From: Effrenium voratum | Taxonomy: Eukaryota > Sar > Dinophyceae > Suessiales > Symbiodiniaceae | DNA length: 64,000 nt | Assembly (NCBI GenBank): GCA_963377175.1 | Contig: CAUJNA010003244.1 | Location: 667,728-731,727, forward strand | Direction of reading: 5' to 3' | In this document: piece after piece, positions 48,301 to 60,600 of the stretch | Position numbering within the stretch: the stretch's first letter is position 1 | Layout: each line of letters begins with the position of its first letter | Notes under the pieces: generated by a model | The model's input: only the letters and a program-made list of their open reading frames with translations | Told to the model about the DNA's origin: nothing | Databases searched by the model: none | Translations under genes and position numbers: made by a program

Positions 48301-51300
48301 GTTAGGAGCAGTGACCCTGCCATTTGTTATCGAACTCGGCAAGACGGTATTCCGCAGTACAAGTGATCAGCTGACCGACGAGCACACATGCAGCTTTAGT
48401 CATAAGCAAATGATGGCAGAACAGGACCTGAAACCATGTGGGTGTGGGTGGCGTTTGAGGGTGCGTTTTTTGGGGTTGGTTCCAAGGGAAACCAATAGGA
48501 AACCAATGAATTTGGGGGTCTTAATTCATATTTTGACGCATACCCGTGTGTTGGGATCCAAGGTAATTCCATCCCTTTGAGGCATGTTCCGTGACCCGAA
48601 TCGGTGAAACAAAACTGCTTGGGTTTGCCTTGTGACAGGTTTGCCACTTCAAAGATCCAAGGGCATGTCAACATCGTGAACCGATCAAATGGCGTTCTAG
48701 ATGGCATCACCTTTCTGGAAACTTAGTGTTTCGTTGATCCCTGGCAAAAGTCAAGCTTTTGCTGGGACATGCCACAATCACCTCTAGAATCTAATCTAAC
48801 AAGTCTACACCAGGAAAGTCCACGGCACAATTCCCTTCTTGCCGCCAAGCAAAGAAGAATCATCAAGCCGGGCTTGCACTTGCTCACATCGCCTGGATAA
48901 AATGAAGGACATGTCCAGTAGTGATAGATTCTGTTTAAAGCCAGCAGGGGGAAATATGGGTGTGGCTCAAAATTAAACTGGAGGGGTTACGATGGTTGCG
49001 CTGGTTTTTGGTCCATGTTTTTCCACTTACCAGGGTTCCATTTTGGTACCGGTTTTTTTGAGCCACGGCCATATGCGTTCAAGTTCTACAAGGTAAGTCG
49101 ACGCCAAATTCGGGGAGCGACATTGCCCCAAGGCAAGGCACGGGATGACGCAGGCCGCTGGACAAGCCTACCTCCGGGACCGGGCGACGAGTGCGGCGGT
49201 TTGGGGTGATTTGTTGGGTAGGAGCTGCTTCATGACTTGATATGACTTGAGCAATGCGCGAGAAATATGGTTGGGTTGTGAGGGGATCTGTTTTTTTTTT
49301 GGAGGGGGACTCACAAAATCAATCCACGTCGCACCAGTTGGGATGGATAAAGCCCTGTAAATACCAAGAGAAACCACATGCTAAGTTGTGGCTGCTGTGG
49401 ATTCGCCCGTCCACGGTTGCACTCCAACCAACCAACCGGCCAGCCAGCCAACAAACCAACCAACCAACCAACCAATCTACCAACCAACCTACCAACCAAC
49501 CGGCCAGCCAACAATCCAACCAACCAACCAACCAACCAACCAACCAACCAACCAACCAACCAACCAATCTACCAACCAACCTACCAGCCAGCCAGCCAGC
49601 CAACAAACCAACCAACCAACCAGCCTGTTGTCGTGGTGTGTTTTGGGGCGGGCTGAGCTCCAGTGTTGGTCTGTTTTAGTCTTCCCGCGTTTGGGTGGCG
49701 GAGGTGGCAGGTCCCCGAAGGAGGGTGTGTGATCACCGTGCAACGCCATGGGTGGTGTCCTGGTGTGGTTTCCTATTGAGTCAACCCAAGAAGAAGAAGA
49801 AAAAGAAGAAGAAGAAGAAGAAGAGAAGAAGAATACCTTCAAAAACACACACTCAGTTCTTCTTCTTCGCCAGTTTCGCGGGGGCCCCAAAACACCCCAC
49901 CCCACCCCAGGGCACCATGGCCAGCAGCGCAATCTCGCTGGAGGTATCGAAGCCCAGGCCGAACAAAAAGCCGACCGGGTACCTCAGTGCAACACCCTCA
50001 AAAGCATAAACACACACGCAAACACACATTGTGACATCCCTAAGTGTAACCTGACATTGAGGCCATTAGGGAAGCAATTGCTCCCATGGCTCCTGCCCTG
50101 CGAGCAGGGCGCATCTGCCAGCTGGCGGTGATGCCGTTGAAGAGGCGAGGGCAGCAGCTCATGCAGAGCCCAGCCACTGCGTGATCATGCTGGCCATATC
50201 CTCGACTTTTCGTTTGTCTGATCAAAAGGTCTAGCAAGTCTCAGGGGCTAAGGTCGTACCAAAGACCGGCAAAAGGGGGGCGACCTCCGATATACCCGAA
50301 GCTTTGGGAATCACTCGGCAAAAAACTGGTTTTCTTGTGCATTGTTTCTTCTTTTTTTTGCGGGGGGGGGGGGGGTGGCTGCTTTCCTTTAAACAGGGAC
50401 CCTGCCATAGCCCTGAATGCGCGGGGGACTCTGCTTTCCACACCTTCCCAAGGAGCCCCCCAAGGGGCCAAGGGAAAGGATAGCCCTATTCAGGTCAACT
50501 AACAGTCTTGTCCACAGTTGCTTTCCTTTATAATACCTCGACAAAAGCAGAATGGCCCCCATCCCTGACGAGTTTAGTAGGTTTTTCCCGTGTGCGACTC
50601 TCTCAAGTCACCTGAGCCGAACCGTCTCAGGGTTTGCATACACGAGCCACCCCCCGGCTCCGACTTTAACTAGATCGTCGTCCCAAAAAATCAAATAGCG
50701 ACTTGCATCGAAAATAACATTGTCTCCAAGGGACCGATCTTCTTTCCCGGATCCAAGGATCAAACCGCCATGCTGGTGAGGGCTAACCCCAGAAACGGGG
50801 AGATCCCGTTACCTGCCACGCCATGCCCGCCCCTCATTTGGCAGAGCGGCTTTTCTGTTCCTTGGCTCGCCAGGCTTCACGCTTTGCGCTGCCATCAACT
50901 CGCGTTCGATTCGGAACTCAACGAGGGCCGTAAGGGGCTTTTGGTGGCTCGCCTGGGGACGTGATCTCTGTTGGAGGTTCCTCCGACTCGGGTCTTTCGG
51001 AGAACCCGATTTTGCGAGCCAGGCTCGCCCCTTTGAAGGGTGTGTTTAAGCTTCCATTATCTTCCAAGTTTGGCCCGAAGGCCATGGTATGAGTTTCAGT
51101 TTAGTTTCTATGAGTCCCCTTGGCGCCGAATCTAATTCCATAAATCTGGCTGCCAAGGCTTTCCTCAATGTCAACGTTGTCAAGCACAAAACTGAGCTCC
51201 GGAAAACGCTTCAATAGCTTCTAGCCACTCAGTGGCCAAAGGAAATCATCATGTGCCTAGACCAAGTGCTTCCAGTTACCATGATGAGGTAGCTGTACTT

Positions 51301-51624
51301 GTACGATTCTAAGGGTTTTTGTATTGTACCCTGGGATTTATCCCTTGCAACATGACCCAAAATAGTTCAAAATAACACGGTGTTATCTAGAAATATGCCT
51401 GAATGGGGTCATTTCCCAGGTGTAATCCCAGGGTGTAATACAATAACCCTCAGAACGATGGTTTTCTTTTGGCTACCAATGGCGACTGGAAGCAATCGCT
51501 ACGGCATGTACCATGAACCCGTTGCTCGGCCATGCTCATCCCATGAGAATCCATTCATGTCCAAAGTTGCCCCGTTTTGTACCAGAATCCTGAAGCCTTG
51601 AAGGAACCCATCTTTTGACCACAC

Positions 51625-51674
<50 letters not shown>

Positions 51675-54600
51675 TAATAATAATAATAATAGTAAATCAA
51701 TATATCAAAGCCATGGATGGTGATAATAATCCCTAACCAAATCATGGCCTTTGAGCAGCTGAGACCCGAAACCCATTGACTATCAAGGTGCCGAGATGCT
51801 AAAGGCTTAAGGCTCTACAGTATGAACCAAGAGCAGGTAGCAGAACCACCAACTAAAATGGGTGTGTGTAAAATGGTGATGCGCCCCTTGATAAATCTGC
51901 AAAGTTTACTAAAATTCCAAAAGCTCAATTAAGGCATCCCCCAAGCAAAGGACAGAAATCATGGCGAGCCTGTGAGCTCGCCTTAAAACATAAATTGCTT
52001 TCCTGGTGGTTTCCCTTACCAATCCAAAGGGTATCGAGCCTCCAACACATCCAAATCCGAATCGTCTCTCAGCTCCGCGCGCGCCAGTCCTCCAAAAGCA
52101 CGCGGACCGTGCATAAATTCATCACCTCGGACAAAAACAAAAGGGGTCCGTGTGGAGCAATGGGATTGACATTTGATTGGGGACATGGTCATCATTTAGG
52201 TCGGCTTTTTGTCCACCAACCACTTTTGAGGTGGCTCCCTATTAAACACCTATGAATTTCCAAAGTCAGAAAAGTCTAAGGGCGTGCTTTGGAACCGACG
52301 TTTTGACAACGAACCCTGGTGGCCTGTCGCCCCTGGCTGTCCAAAAGGCGTTGCTTTTTGTGTTTCCCAGTGCTTCCAGTTCCCATATAGTAGGAAACCA
52401 GGCTTCCTTAAGGTTTCACATGATGGTTTCCCCTGGTGACCTTTCTTTTGTGGAAACTGGAAGCACCGGGTTTGAGACTCATTTCCTGGTCTTGTGGTGG
52501 GGTGGACACACTGTGCCGATGCGGAAGATATACCTTCGCCACGAGACTGGGCCATAAAAGTTCAGCCGGCTGAGTACCTTCAACAAAATAAGACACCTTG
52601 TGCTGGTCAGAAACCAAGGTGTCCTGTTTGGGTACCACGGGAACGTGCAAATATGTGCAAGCAAGCAGGGCTCCCATGTCCCCCCCCCCCCGCCCAATCA
52701 AGGCCCTCGACATTGGCAACCAGAACGTGAAACGCTGTAAACGGAATAGACTTGAGCGGCGATATGTGGTCTCCGAGTTTAGTTGATTCTAATTTTGTTT
52801 TACATTGGCAACAATGGGGAAATTGGGAGCACATGCGAGAACTGAGCCCAATAAGTTTCAGCAAAACACGGGGTCAGACCTGAGCGCCGCACCCCAACTG
52901 CAATCAGGAAGCCTGAGCCGCAGCAGAAGGACCCGGTGCGAAGTAGGGTTGTCTTTTGCTTCTTTCTTGGCCCAAATCTGTCTGGCGTGCACAAAGACAC
53001 ATGTTCAAAGTCTGTTTCATATGTTTCATATTTGGCCTACCCTTGACAATTGCTTCTTAAAAATGGAGGAGACCCCCCAGTTTTCGCAGGAGAGAATCTT
53101 TGCCATGTGGTTTGTGTTAAAATAGGGGGACCCCTAAAATTATGGTTTTCCTTTGCAAATTTGACTTCCCTTTTGGCCAAGCAAGCCTCAAAAGAGTACC
53201 CTCACAAAAACACAGCATGTTGAGAATGATCCCAGCTGCTCTTGGCAAATGTTTCAGTACGGAGACGGTATGTCGACTGAATCAACGCTGGGTCAACCAC
53301 GAAGGTCAATATTTTATGTTCTAGCTTTGCTGGGTCAACCACGAGGCCGTTCGAATTGAAAACTTTGGCGCAACTTTCCCAATTCTGACGATTCGCGGGG
53401 CGAAAAACCGTTCCAGGCAAAAACAGCTGGAGCTGCACCAGAGATACGGCCAAGTGAGCTTTTCTCCCAGAATCTCCCAGAAACGGATAATGCAAATGTT
53501 TCCTAGAATGGGAGTCCTTTCAAAAATGGCATGGTTCCTTCTTTTTGCTTTTTCAAACAACCTCAAAGTGGTGCGCCAGCCAAAGAAGGCGCAACCGTGT
53601 AGCTGCAGTTTGAGAAACCAACCCCGAAAAGTTAAAACTGGCCAACGAGCGCGTTTCTTGCACAGGGTTCCGCAAAATGTCCCCTTTTGAGGGCTTCAAA
53701 CATCACCCTTATTTTGCCAAACTCACTGCAAACTCGAATGAGCTTCCTTTTGGTGGAGTGATCAAATCTTCCATGCAGCCATGCTGCCACCAGCAAACAC
53801 TCCCGCGATGATGCCACCCTCATCCGACAGTGTCCTCAGCAGTCTCGACGCAAATGGGGGTCCCCCAAACCCACAACGAGATGCCTGAAAAAGCAGCTTG
53901 CTTTTTGGGGGGCTGCGTCAATCTGAAGTAGCCATTTGAACCATGCGGGAAAACTCGGAATCTGTGATGCCAAAGGGGTGAATTCCCAAGACGCTTTCAA
54001 GGGGATTCCCTTGGTATCACGGACACCGGCCCTACCCCATTGTTCGCAGCCATGTGTTGATATCTTGCAACGGTCCAAAGGCAACTCCAGCAACAAGTCA
54101 ACGGACATAACCATCCTGTAACTTATGTAACCGTCATGGGAGGACAAGGAGAGCAACTATCCAATGCATGGCTATCACCGTGGACTTTTGGAGGGGATTA
54201 CTCAGCCCCTATTAAGCGTGGAAGAAACCGAACCACCTACCAAAATGGCCCTTTTGAATCGGTTCTGGGCGCCGCTCATTTGATGGCACCTAGTCCGAAA
54301 GCACATTCAGTCTCTCCCTTGCAATCTAAGATGGTGTCCGCTTCCACCAAACCACCGGGGCCAAAAAAAAACAAGTTATATACCCTGTGCAACTTGTATA
54401 GTGCTTTTTTCCCGTTGATGCCGCATGAAACCAAAATCCCCGGGCCCCCGTTGTAGCCTCGGCTTGGTGGAAGCGCCATCCTAGATGTGCACCAATTGAC
54501 GAGAGGCTTCATATGCTTCATGGCGCTCTGGCGCCCCACAGCCACAAAACCGCACCTGGCACCCCAGTTGACCCGATTCATTCAACCGGCCGAGCCGAAG

Positions 54601-57600
54601 ACGTCGGAACGAGTCGAAGGCGCTGGTTCGGAGGATTTGATGCAAAAACCACAAGGATAACAAGTCAAAGGGTACTTCTTGTATGACAGTCTAAGTTTCT
54701 TGTAACCATGGGTAAGATTAACCTAGTCATTAAAATTCTTAATTAATCATAGCCACGGTAACAAAGACTTAATTGCGGGAAACAAGGAAACATGGGGAAT
54801 TCCCCCCCTACCTGCTTGGAGCACGGTAATTGCTTGTTACAGCCATGAATTTCAATGGGGAACCCCTTACAAGTGGTTGGTGGGCACACATTCGAACCTA
54901 TATACTGTACGTGAAGTCCACCAGAGGGTCCACCCAGTCCCAATCAAAATGTCTTAGCCATAATATGTTCATCCAGTCTCTTGTAACCGGATAGGGATCC
55001 TTAGGGATCAGGGGCAAGGTATTTAGTGGATTGTACCATATGATTCTAACCTACCAAAGCCATGCAGGAGGTCCAAGACCAAACCCAGCTCATGAGGAAC
55101 TGGCAGTATCATTGCGACTTGAATGGGCGTGTGTGTGTGTGTACTTAGAAGTGGTTAGTACCCAATGGCTAAGCTATAACTCACAAAAGCCACAGTGAGT
55201 CCCTTTCCGTGGGTGATTTGCAGGGGGTTGCACACACCTGTCATACCCTGCCCCATTAAGTACACCAAACAAAATCCTCAGATGGTGGTGCAAAGGGAAA
55301 CCATCCCTAAAGTAAGTTTGAGAACCTCTCAACATGCAACCACTTTACGGGGCCCAGCAGAACACCAAAAAATGTGTCTCTTTGTTGCACTTGATATTCA
55401 AGAGGTTTCCCCCAAACAAAACAATCAAAAAAGGACATGCCCTAACCAAGTTTGGACCCGATCGAGTCCCTTCCCGGGAGCCCGACATGATCACCACCAC
55501 CGTGGAGTGCCCAAGGGCAAAAAAGAAGCCCGACAGCGCGTTCTGCTTCTTCATGGTGGTGAGCCTCGTCGGATCCCGCCAGGAGTCCGGGGCCAGCTGG
55601 TCCCATCACCCCAACAACTAAGTGTTAAGGCCTTATTTGCCCTTTTTGGCCTTCATCATTTAAGGTCTTTTCTATGCCAGCGACAAAAACCACCCTGTCC
55701 CGTCCCTTTCAAGGTCAGAGAATAGGTTGGCAATGTGTTCTGTGATCGCTCCCACATATTGACGGCAAGGCCTGGTCTCACTTTTTCGGCGCTTTGAGTA
55801 GGAGATATGGTACAAATGCGCGACCATGTTGATCACGACATAGTGAAACGAGCCCGGACAAAAGCACAAGGCTCCATACCAGTATGACCTCTGTCACCAC
55901 TCTCCGTTTTCGTCTGCTGGCCAGCGGGGCATGCACCAGAAAGTAAAGCAGTTTGATGTGATGCCGTTGTCAAATGGATTCCTTGTCCGATCATACACAA
56001 AGGCATCCTGGTCAAACAAATTGTTGTACTCATCGTCATCCAACTGTTCCACTGACACATCGTCACCGAGGCTGGTGTCGTTCGCCACATAATTCTGCTT
56101 CTTCTTCCACTCCTGCGCCGTCTCATTCCTGGAGATGAGGCCTGCATGTATGGTGAGCATCGGACCCTCAATGGCCAGCAAGGCAATCGAATAGGCTAAA
56201 TGCAGCACCACAATGATCTCGCTCTGCAAGACATCTGTTTTGGCAACGAGGACGAGGACTGCAACCCACAAGTCGATTACAATTCCCAGGAAAGAGATCA
56301 AGGTCAAGCCGGTCAGCATCGTCACAAACTCCCGGTGGTTTAGAAGCCCGATCGTATTCTTGAGCCATTTGCAGTAGTGATCGTACCGACGGATGGGCCT
56401 GGGATACTGCCACGACTTGTGTGCGCGCCTTGGCATTCCCTTCTCAACCATTCCTAGCTGCGCGTTCCGCGTCCCCTTGACTTGACCGGGATCCGCAAAA
56501 GCGCAGTATGTCATGCACGCCAGTGTGACAACATAGAGTCCCCCAAAAGCTGCAGAAAGCGCAGCTTGCGACATCAATGTGGTTCGGCTTAGAACGGGGA
56601 CTTGCACCGTCATCATGCATATGGCTCCAAGAATCGTTGACGATGCAAGGGCTGCAGGCAACATAGGTTTCAAATCGACGCCCCAGCATGTGTACTCCAA
56701 GCCGTGGACTTGGCCCTCCTCATCATCTTCATCATCCTGCAAGCCTTCTTCACAAGACTCCTGAGTCTTTGCCGTAGGCCTGGCAGCCGGAATGTCGCTA
56801 GCTCATGTTTAAACGGCTCAAACAACTTGATGATTAAATTAACGGAACGGCCGTTTAAGCATGTCTAAACTGTTCGCCTAAACAGTGGCTGCCTCAGGGG
56901 CTGTTCGAACGTTGTGACAACGTGCTTCAACACATCTTCAACACAGTACACTGAACCATTTCCCTCCCAGGCTGCTTTCTTACGCCATACCGCTGCGCGG
57001 TGTGGACTTGCTGCAAAATGTTAAAACATTTCGGTTGGGGTGATGTTTAAAGCGAGGGCCTGTAAACGTGGTTGTCCCTTTCCTGCCTGACAGCCGTCAG
57101 AAGGGTTGGGAGCGGCCTGCCGTTGGTCGGGGATAAAACCTTGCGAACGTAGGCAGGGGTAGGAGGCTGCATGGGCGAAAGGCGATGGGCATATATCGGC
57201 AGCATTGAGCGAGCGCAACTTCTGCTTGACAAGAAAGACTTTTCATGCTTTGTTCCATGATCACCGCTTTGTGCGTTCAAGCCCATCTGCAATGTCATGC
57301 CAAAGCAGGAACGAGCCTCCGGCAAACGCTCACTACTTGCTCTCCCTTGAGCCAGTCATTTGGACATAGGGCATATTGGGTGTTGCGCCGGAGCCGGCCA
57401 AAGTGATCCGACCGTATTTAAGGCATTGTTTCAAGTCTCGTTTCACCGCAATAAGGCTTACTAACTCTGGGGGACGATTGGTAGGGACCAATCGTCACCA
57501 GATAGCTGCTTAAGGAGGCGATCGGATACAAAGTCCCCGTCCGTGGGCAATTTGCCCGGGCCTTCCGAATCACTTGCCGGGCATACTCCGACGCTTTGAG

Positions 57601-60600
57601 GAACTAAGTGTGATGCTTTAATAGTTGAGGAACCCTCGCGAATAGTTGCTGGACATACATCACCACGCACATGAACTTGTTTCCCTGGCACCACCCTGTG
57701 CCGAGCCTCTTGGCGATGTTATCAATGGCGGCGATGTGGTCTGCATCCACCGCATGCCGGAGCCTGCGTTACGGGTGGAGTGGCTACGAGTGAATCAAGG
57801 GCAAGCCACAGAACGTCACCGCCAATTCTCCCTGGTTGCCTATGAAATGGAACCTGGGAAACTTTCAAAGGGGCTTCTAATTGAAGCTACAAACACCAGG
57901 GGGGCGTGCTTGAATGTTCGAACTACTCCCCTCAGAGGGTGTAACCATGGCTTTCCTGTTGGACACCGGCCCCAAAATCGCGGTGGGTCCATGGCTCAAA
58001 TTTATGGCTATGCCATGGAACCATCCAAGCAACTTCGTTGGGACCAGCTCCCCCGACAAGGCTGCAACCACCAGTGCCATGCTTAACCCAAGATCCACCC
58101 CAAGCAAAAAAGCACAGACAAACGTCTGGATTTTTGGCACCTGGATAACACCGCAGCCTTGTCCGGGGTCGTTTCGCATCCCAAAAGGCATTATTTCTCT
58201 TAAAGGGATTCACTACCCCCAAACCATCACCCCCAAACACAAATTGGACATACCTGTATATGCCCGCTAGTGGCGCATACCCCTGCTGTGGACGGACAAC
58301 AGCCTGCACCTTGGTGGATCCCAGTTTTCCTCGGGTGTTGGTGAGAAGCGATTTTGGTCCATCCACTCGGGCAAAGTGGACCGGAGATCTCCGAACGAAT
58401 CTCTCGGGGGCCCCGGGCCCGAGGGTGTAGGCCAAAAGCCCTGCAGTGAGTAGCTCCGGAACCAGCAGTAACAGCGTGCAGGTGGAAATCACCTCAAAAT
58501 GGATCGATCGATGTGGTTGTTTTGGGGCAAACTTCTTTGCTTGATGTGCCCAAAACCTTGCAGAGGACTGAATCAAAGGGCTGATGGAAGGAATTCCAAC
58601 ACCTGAAGGCTGGGTTGGTCTTTAACACCCTGGAGATTGAGCTTGCTCGTTTGTGGGGGAAGTTTTGCCGACTTCTAAAGGGTTCAAGGGTTATTTCGGT
58701 GCAAGCGCGCGAGGAGGCAACAAAAGACAAAGGGTTCCATGTCCCCTAAATTTGGGGAACTGCATTCACTGGGGGTTGCCTCAGGCATATTACCTACCAT
58801 GCCTAAAATAGCAACCAGTGATACCCAATCCCTAGTTGACGGCCTGATGGATTGTTTGTGATAAACAGGGTGTCCACCGCTTCCTGCCATTTGCGCACGA
58901 ATTCAAGCGGGTCAAAGGGAGCGAGTTTGGCAAGATGTGTCTTCCCCCGTTTGCCAGATGGGGATCTCCCAAGATGGGGATCTCCCAGCCTAAGAAAGCT
59001 GTACCGGTGTCGTTTTCGAATCAATGTAATCTTCATGAATCATTCGCTTGCAGAAATTCGCGCGCAGGCGTCTCGCTCTGATCTAGCACTTCCGAACGCG
59101 GAAGCGCGGGATGGTTGTGGAAGGATGCGGCTTTTGTGGACCATCACCAACAACCTCAACCTAAAACCCAATGTTCCACAGCCATGAACAAGATTCCATC
59201 TGAAGCTCTCAGGGCATCCTGCAAACCTTGACCAGACTTCGACCCGCAACGCCAACTCACATTGGCACTTTCGGCTTTTACGCAATGAGATCGGCTGGCC
59301 AAGATGTACCCCTACCGGTTTGAAAAACCTGGTTTCCCATGGTCAGGCAATTCTACGCAACTTCGTGGAACCCCGAGTCAAGGACCTACAACATGACTTG
59401 AGCTCGCTTTTCCCCCGAATCGGTGGAATCGCTCGCCATAAAATAGGCAGATCCACTGCGTGCCAAAATGCTGTGGCTACAGCGATCCCGCTCAGAACCT
59501 GACCAGTCGAGGAACTTGGCAGGATACATGGCGGTTAGTAACCATGGCTGCTAACCTTGGCATAGTAAGCCCTTCAGCGGGTCATAACCAAATGTCCCTG
59601 CCCCCTTCAAGTGGGAAACTCAAATGGACATGACTTGTTCTGGGGAACCACCATACCCAGGTTGGTGGACATGCATCCGCCCCCCCCCCGCCCCAATTGA
59701 TGTCCACCGAATCGTCCCCTATGAAAAGGCATATACACAAACCCAAATCTCAGGATGACCAACTGGGTGGGAAAATTAGCAACCCCTTGTGGATTGCAGA
59801 TAGAGCAAAAGAACTGAGCACGTTGAACAAAGGAAACTAACAGACCTGACAAAAAGCGACTGGAGGTCTGCTTGAATGGAGAATCCCTTCAAACCAATGC
59901 CTCTTTTCTGGCACGGCTGTATTATGAGTCCTTTGGGCTTGCGTGAGCGTTTCACTGGAGAAGCCCAGCATGAAAGGGCACTGCTGGCCCTTTCGAACAA
60001 CCCTTTTTTTCAACTGTCCTGTTTGCTCTTGTCAAAAACCCATTAAAACGGCTGTCGCCTTTGCCTTCCCTCTGAAATAACCTTATAAGTGAAACCAAGC
60101 CGGCCCCTGAAAGCTATCGTTGCCCACATCTCCCAGGGTCCACTGTCTCTATCTCTAGGAGAACCGGCCAACAAAAAGGCCGCCAGCAGCTATGGGGACA
60201 AAGGGGCGCCTTTTCTTGGAACTTGCCTCTCCGGGTTTCGGTGTTTCAGGGGCCGAAACAAATCGGGGTCGTCTGGCAGGTTGAATCCTGGGATCCCAAG
60301 CCAAAAAGGGAGCGATGGCTTTGTGGGCTCTTGCCAATCTGCGGGGAACAAATCGTATGGCCAACATGTTGAAGATTATATAAATCACTTGGCACGTTTC
60401 CCCATTCGGTTAAGTCCTCCCAGGCCCTCTGCAAGCTCCGCTGCGCGCGGACAGCGCCTGCGTCGCCTGATGCTTGAGCTCCTCCAGAGACGCGGTGTCC
60501 GCGTCGTCTTCCCCCAGCAGCTCCTAGCACGATCCGAGGCCAAGCGCGAGAGACCTGGCTTTCAGGACGATCTGCAAACCAAAGCTCTCGCAAGGACCTG

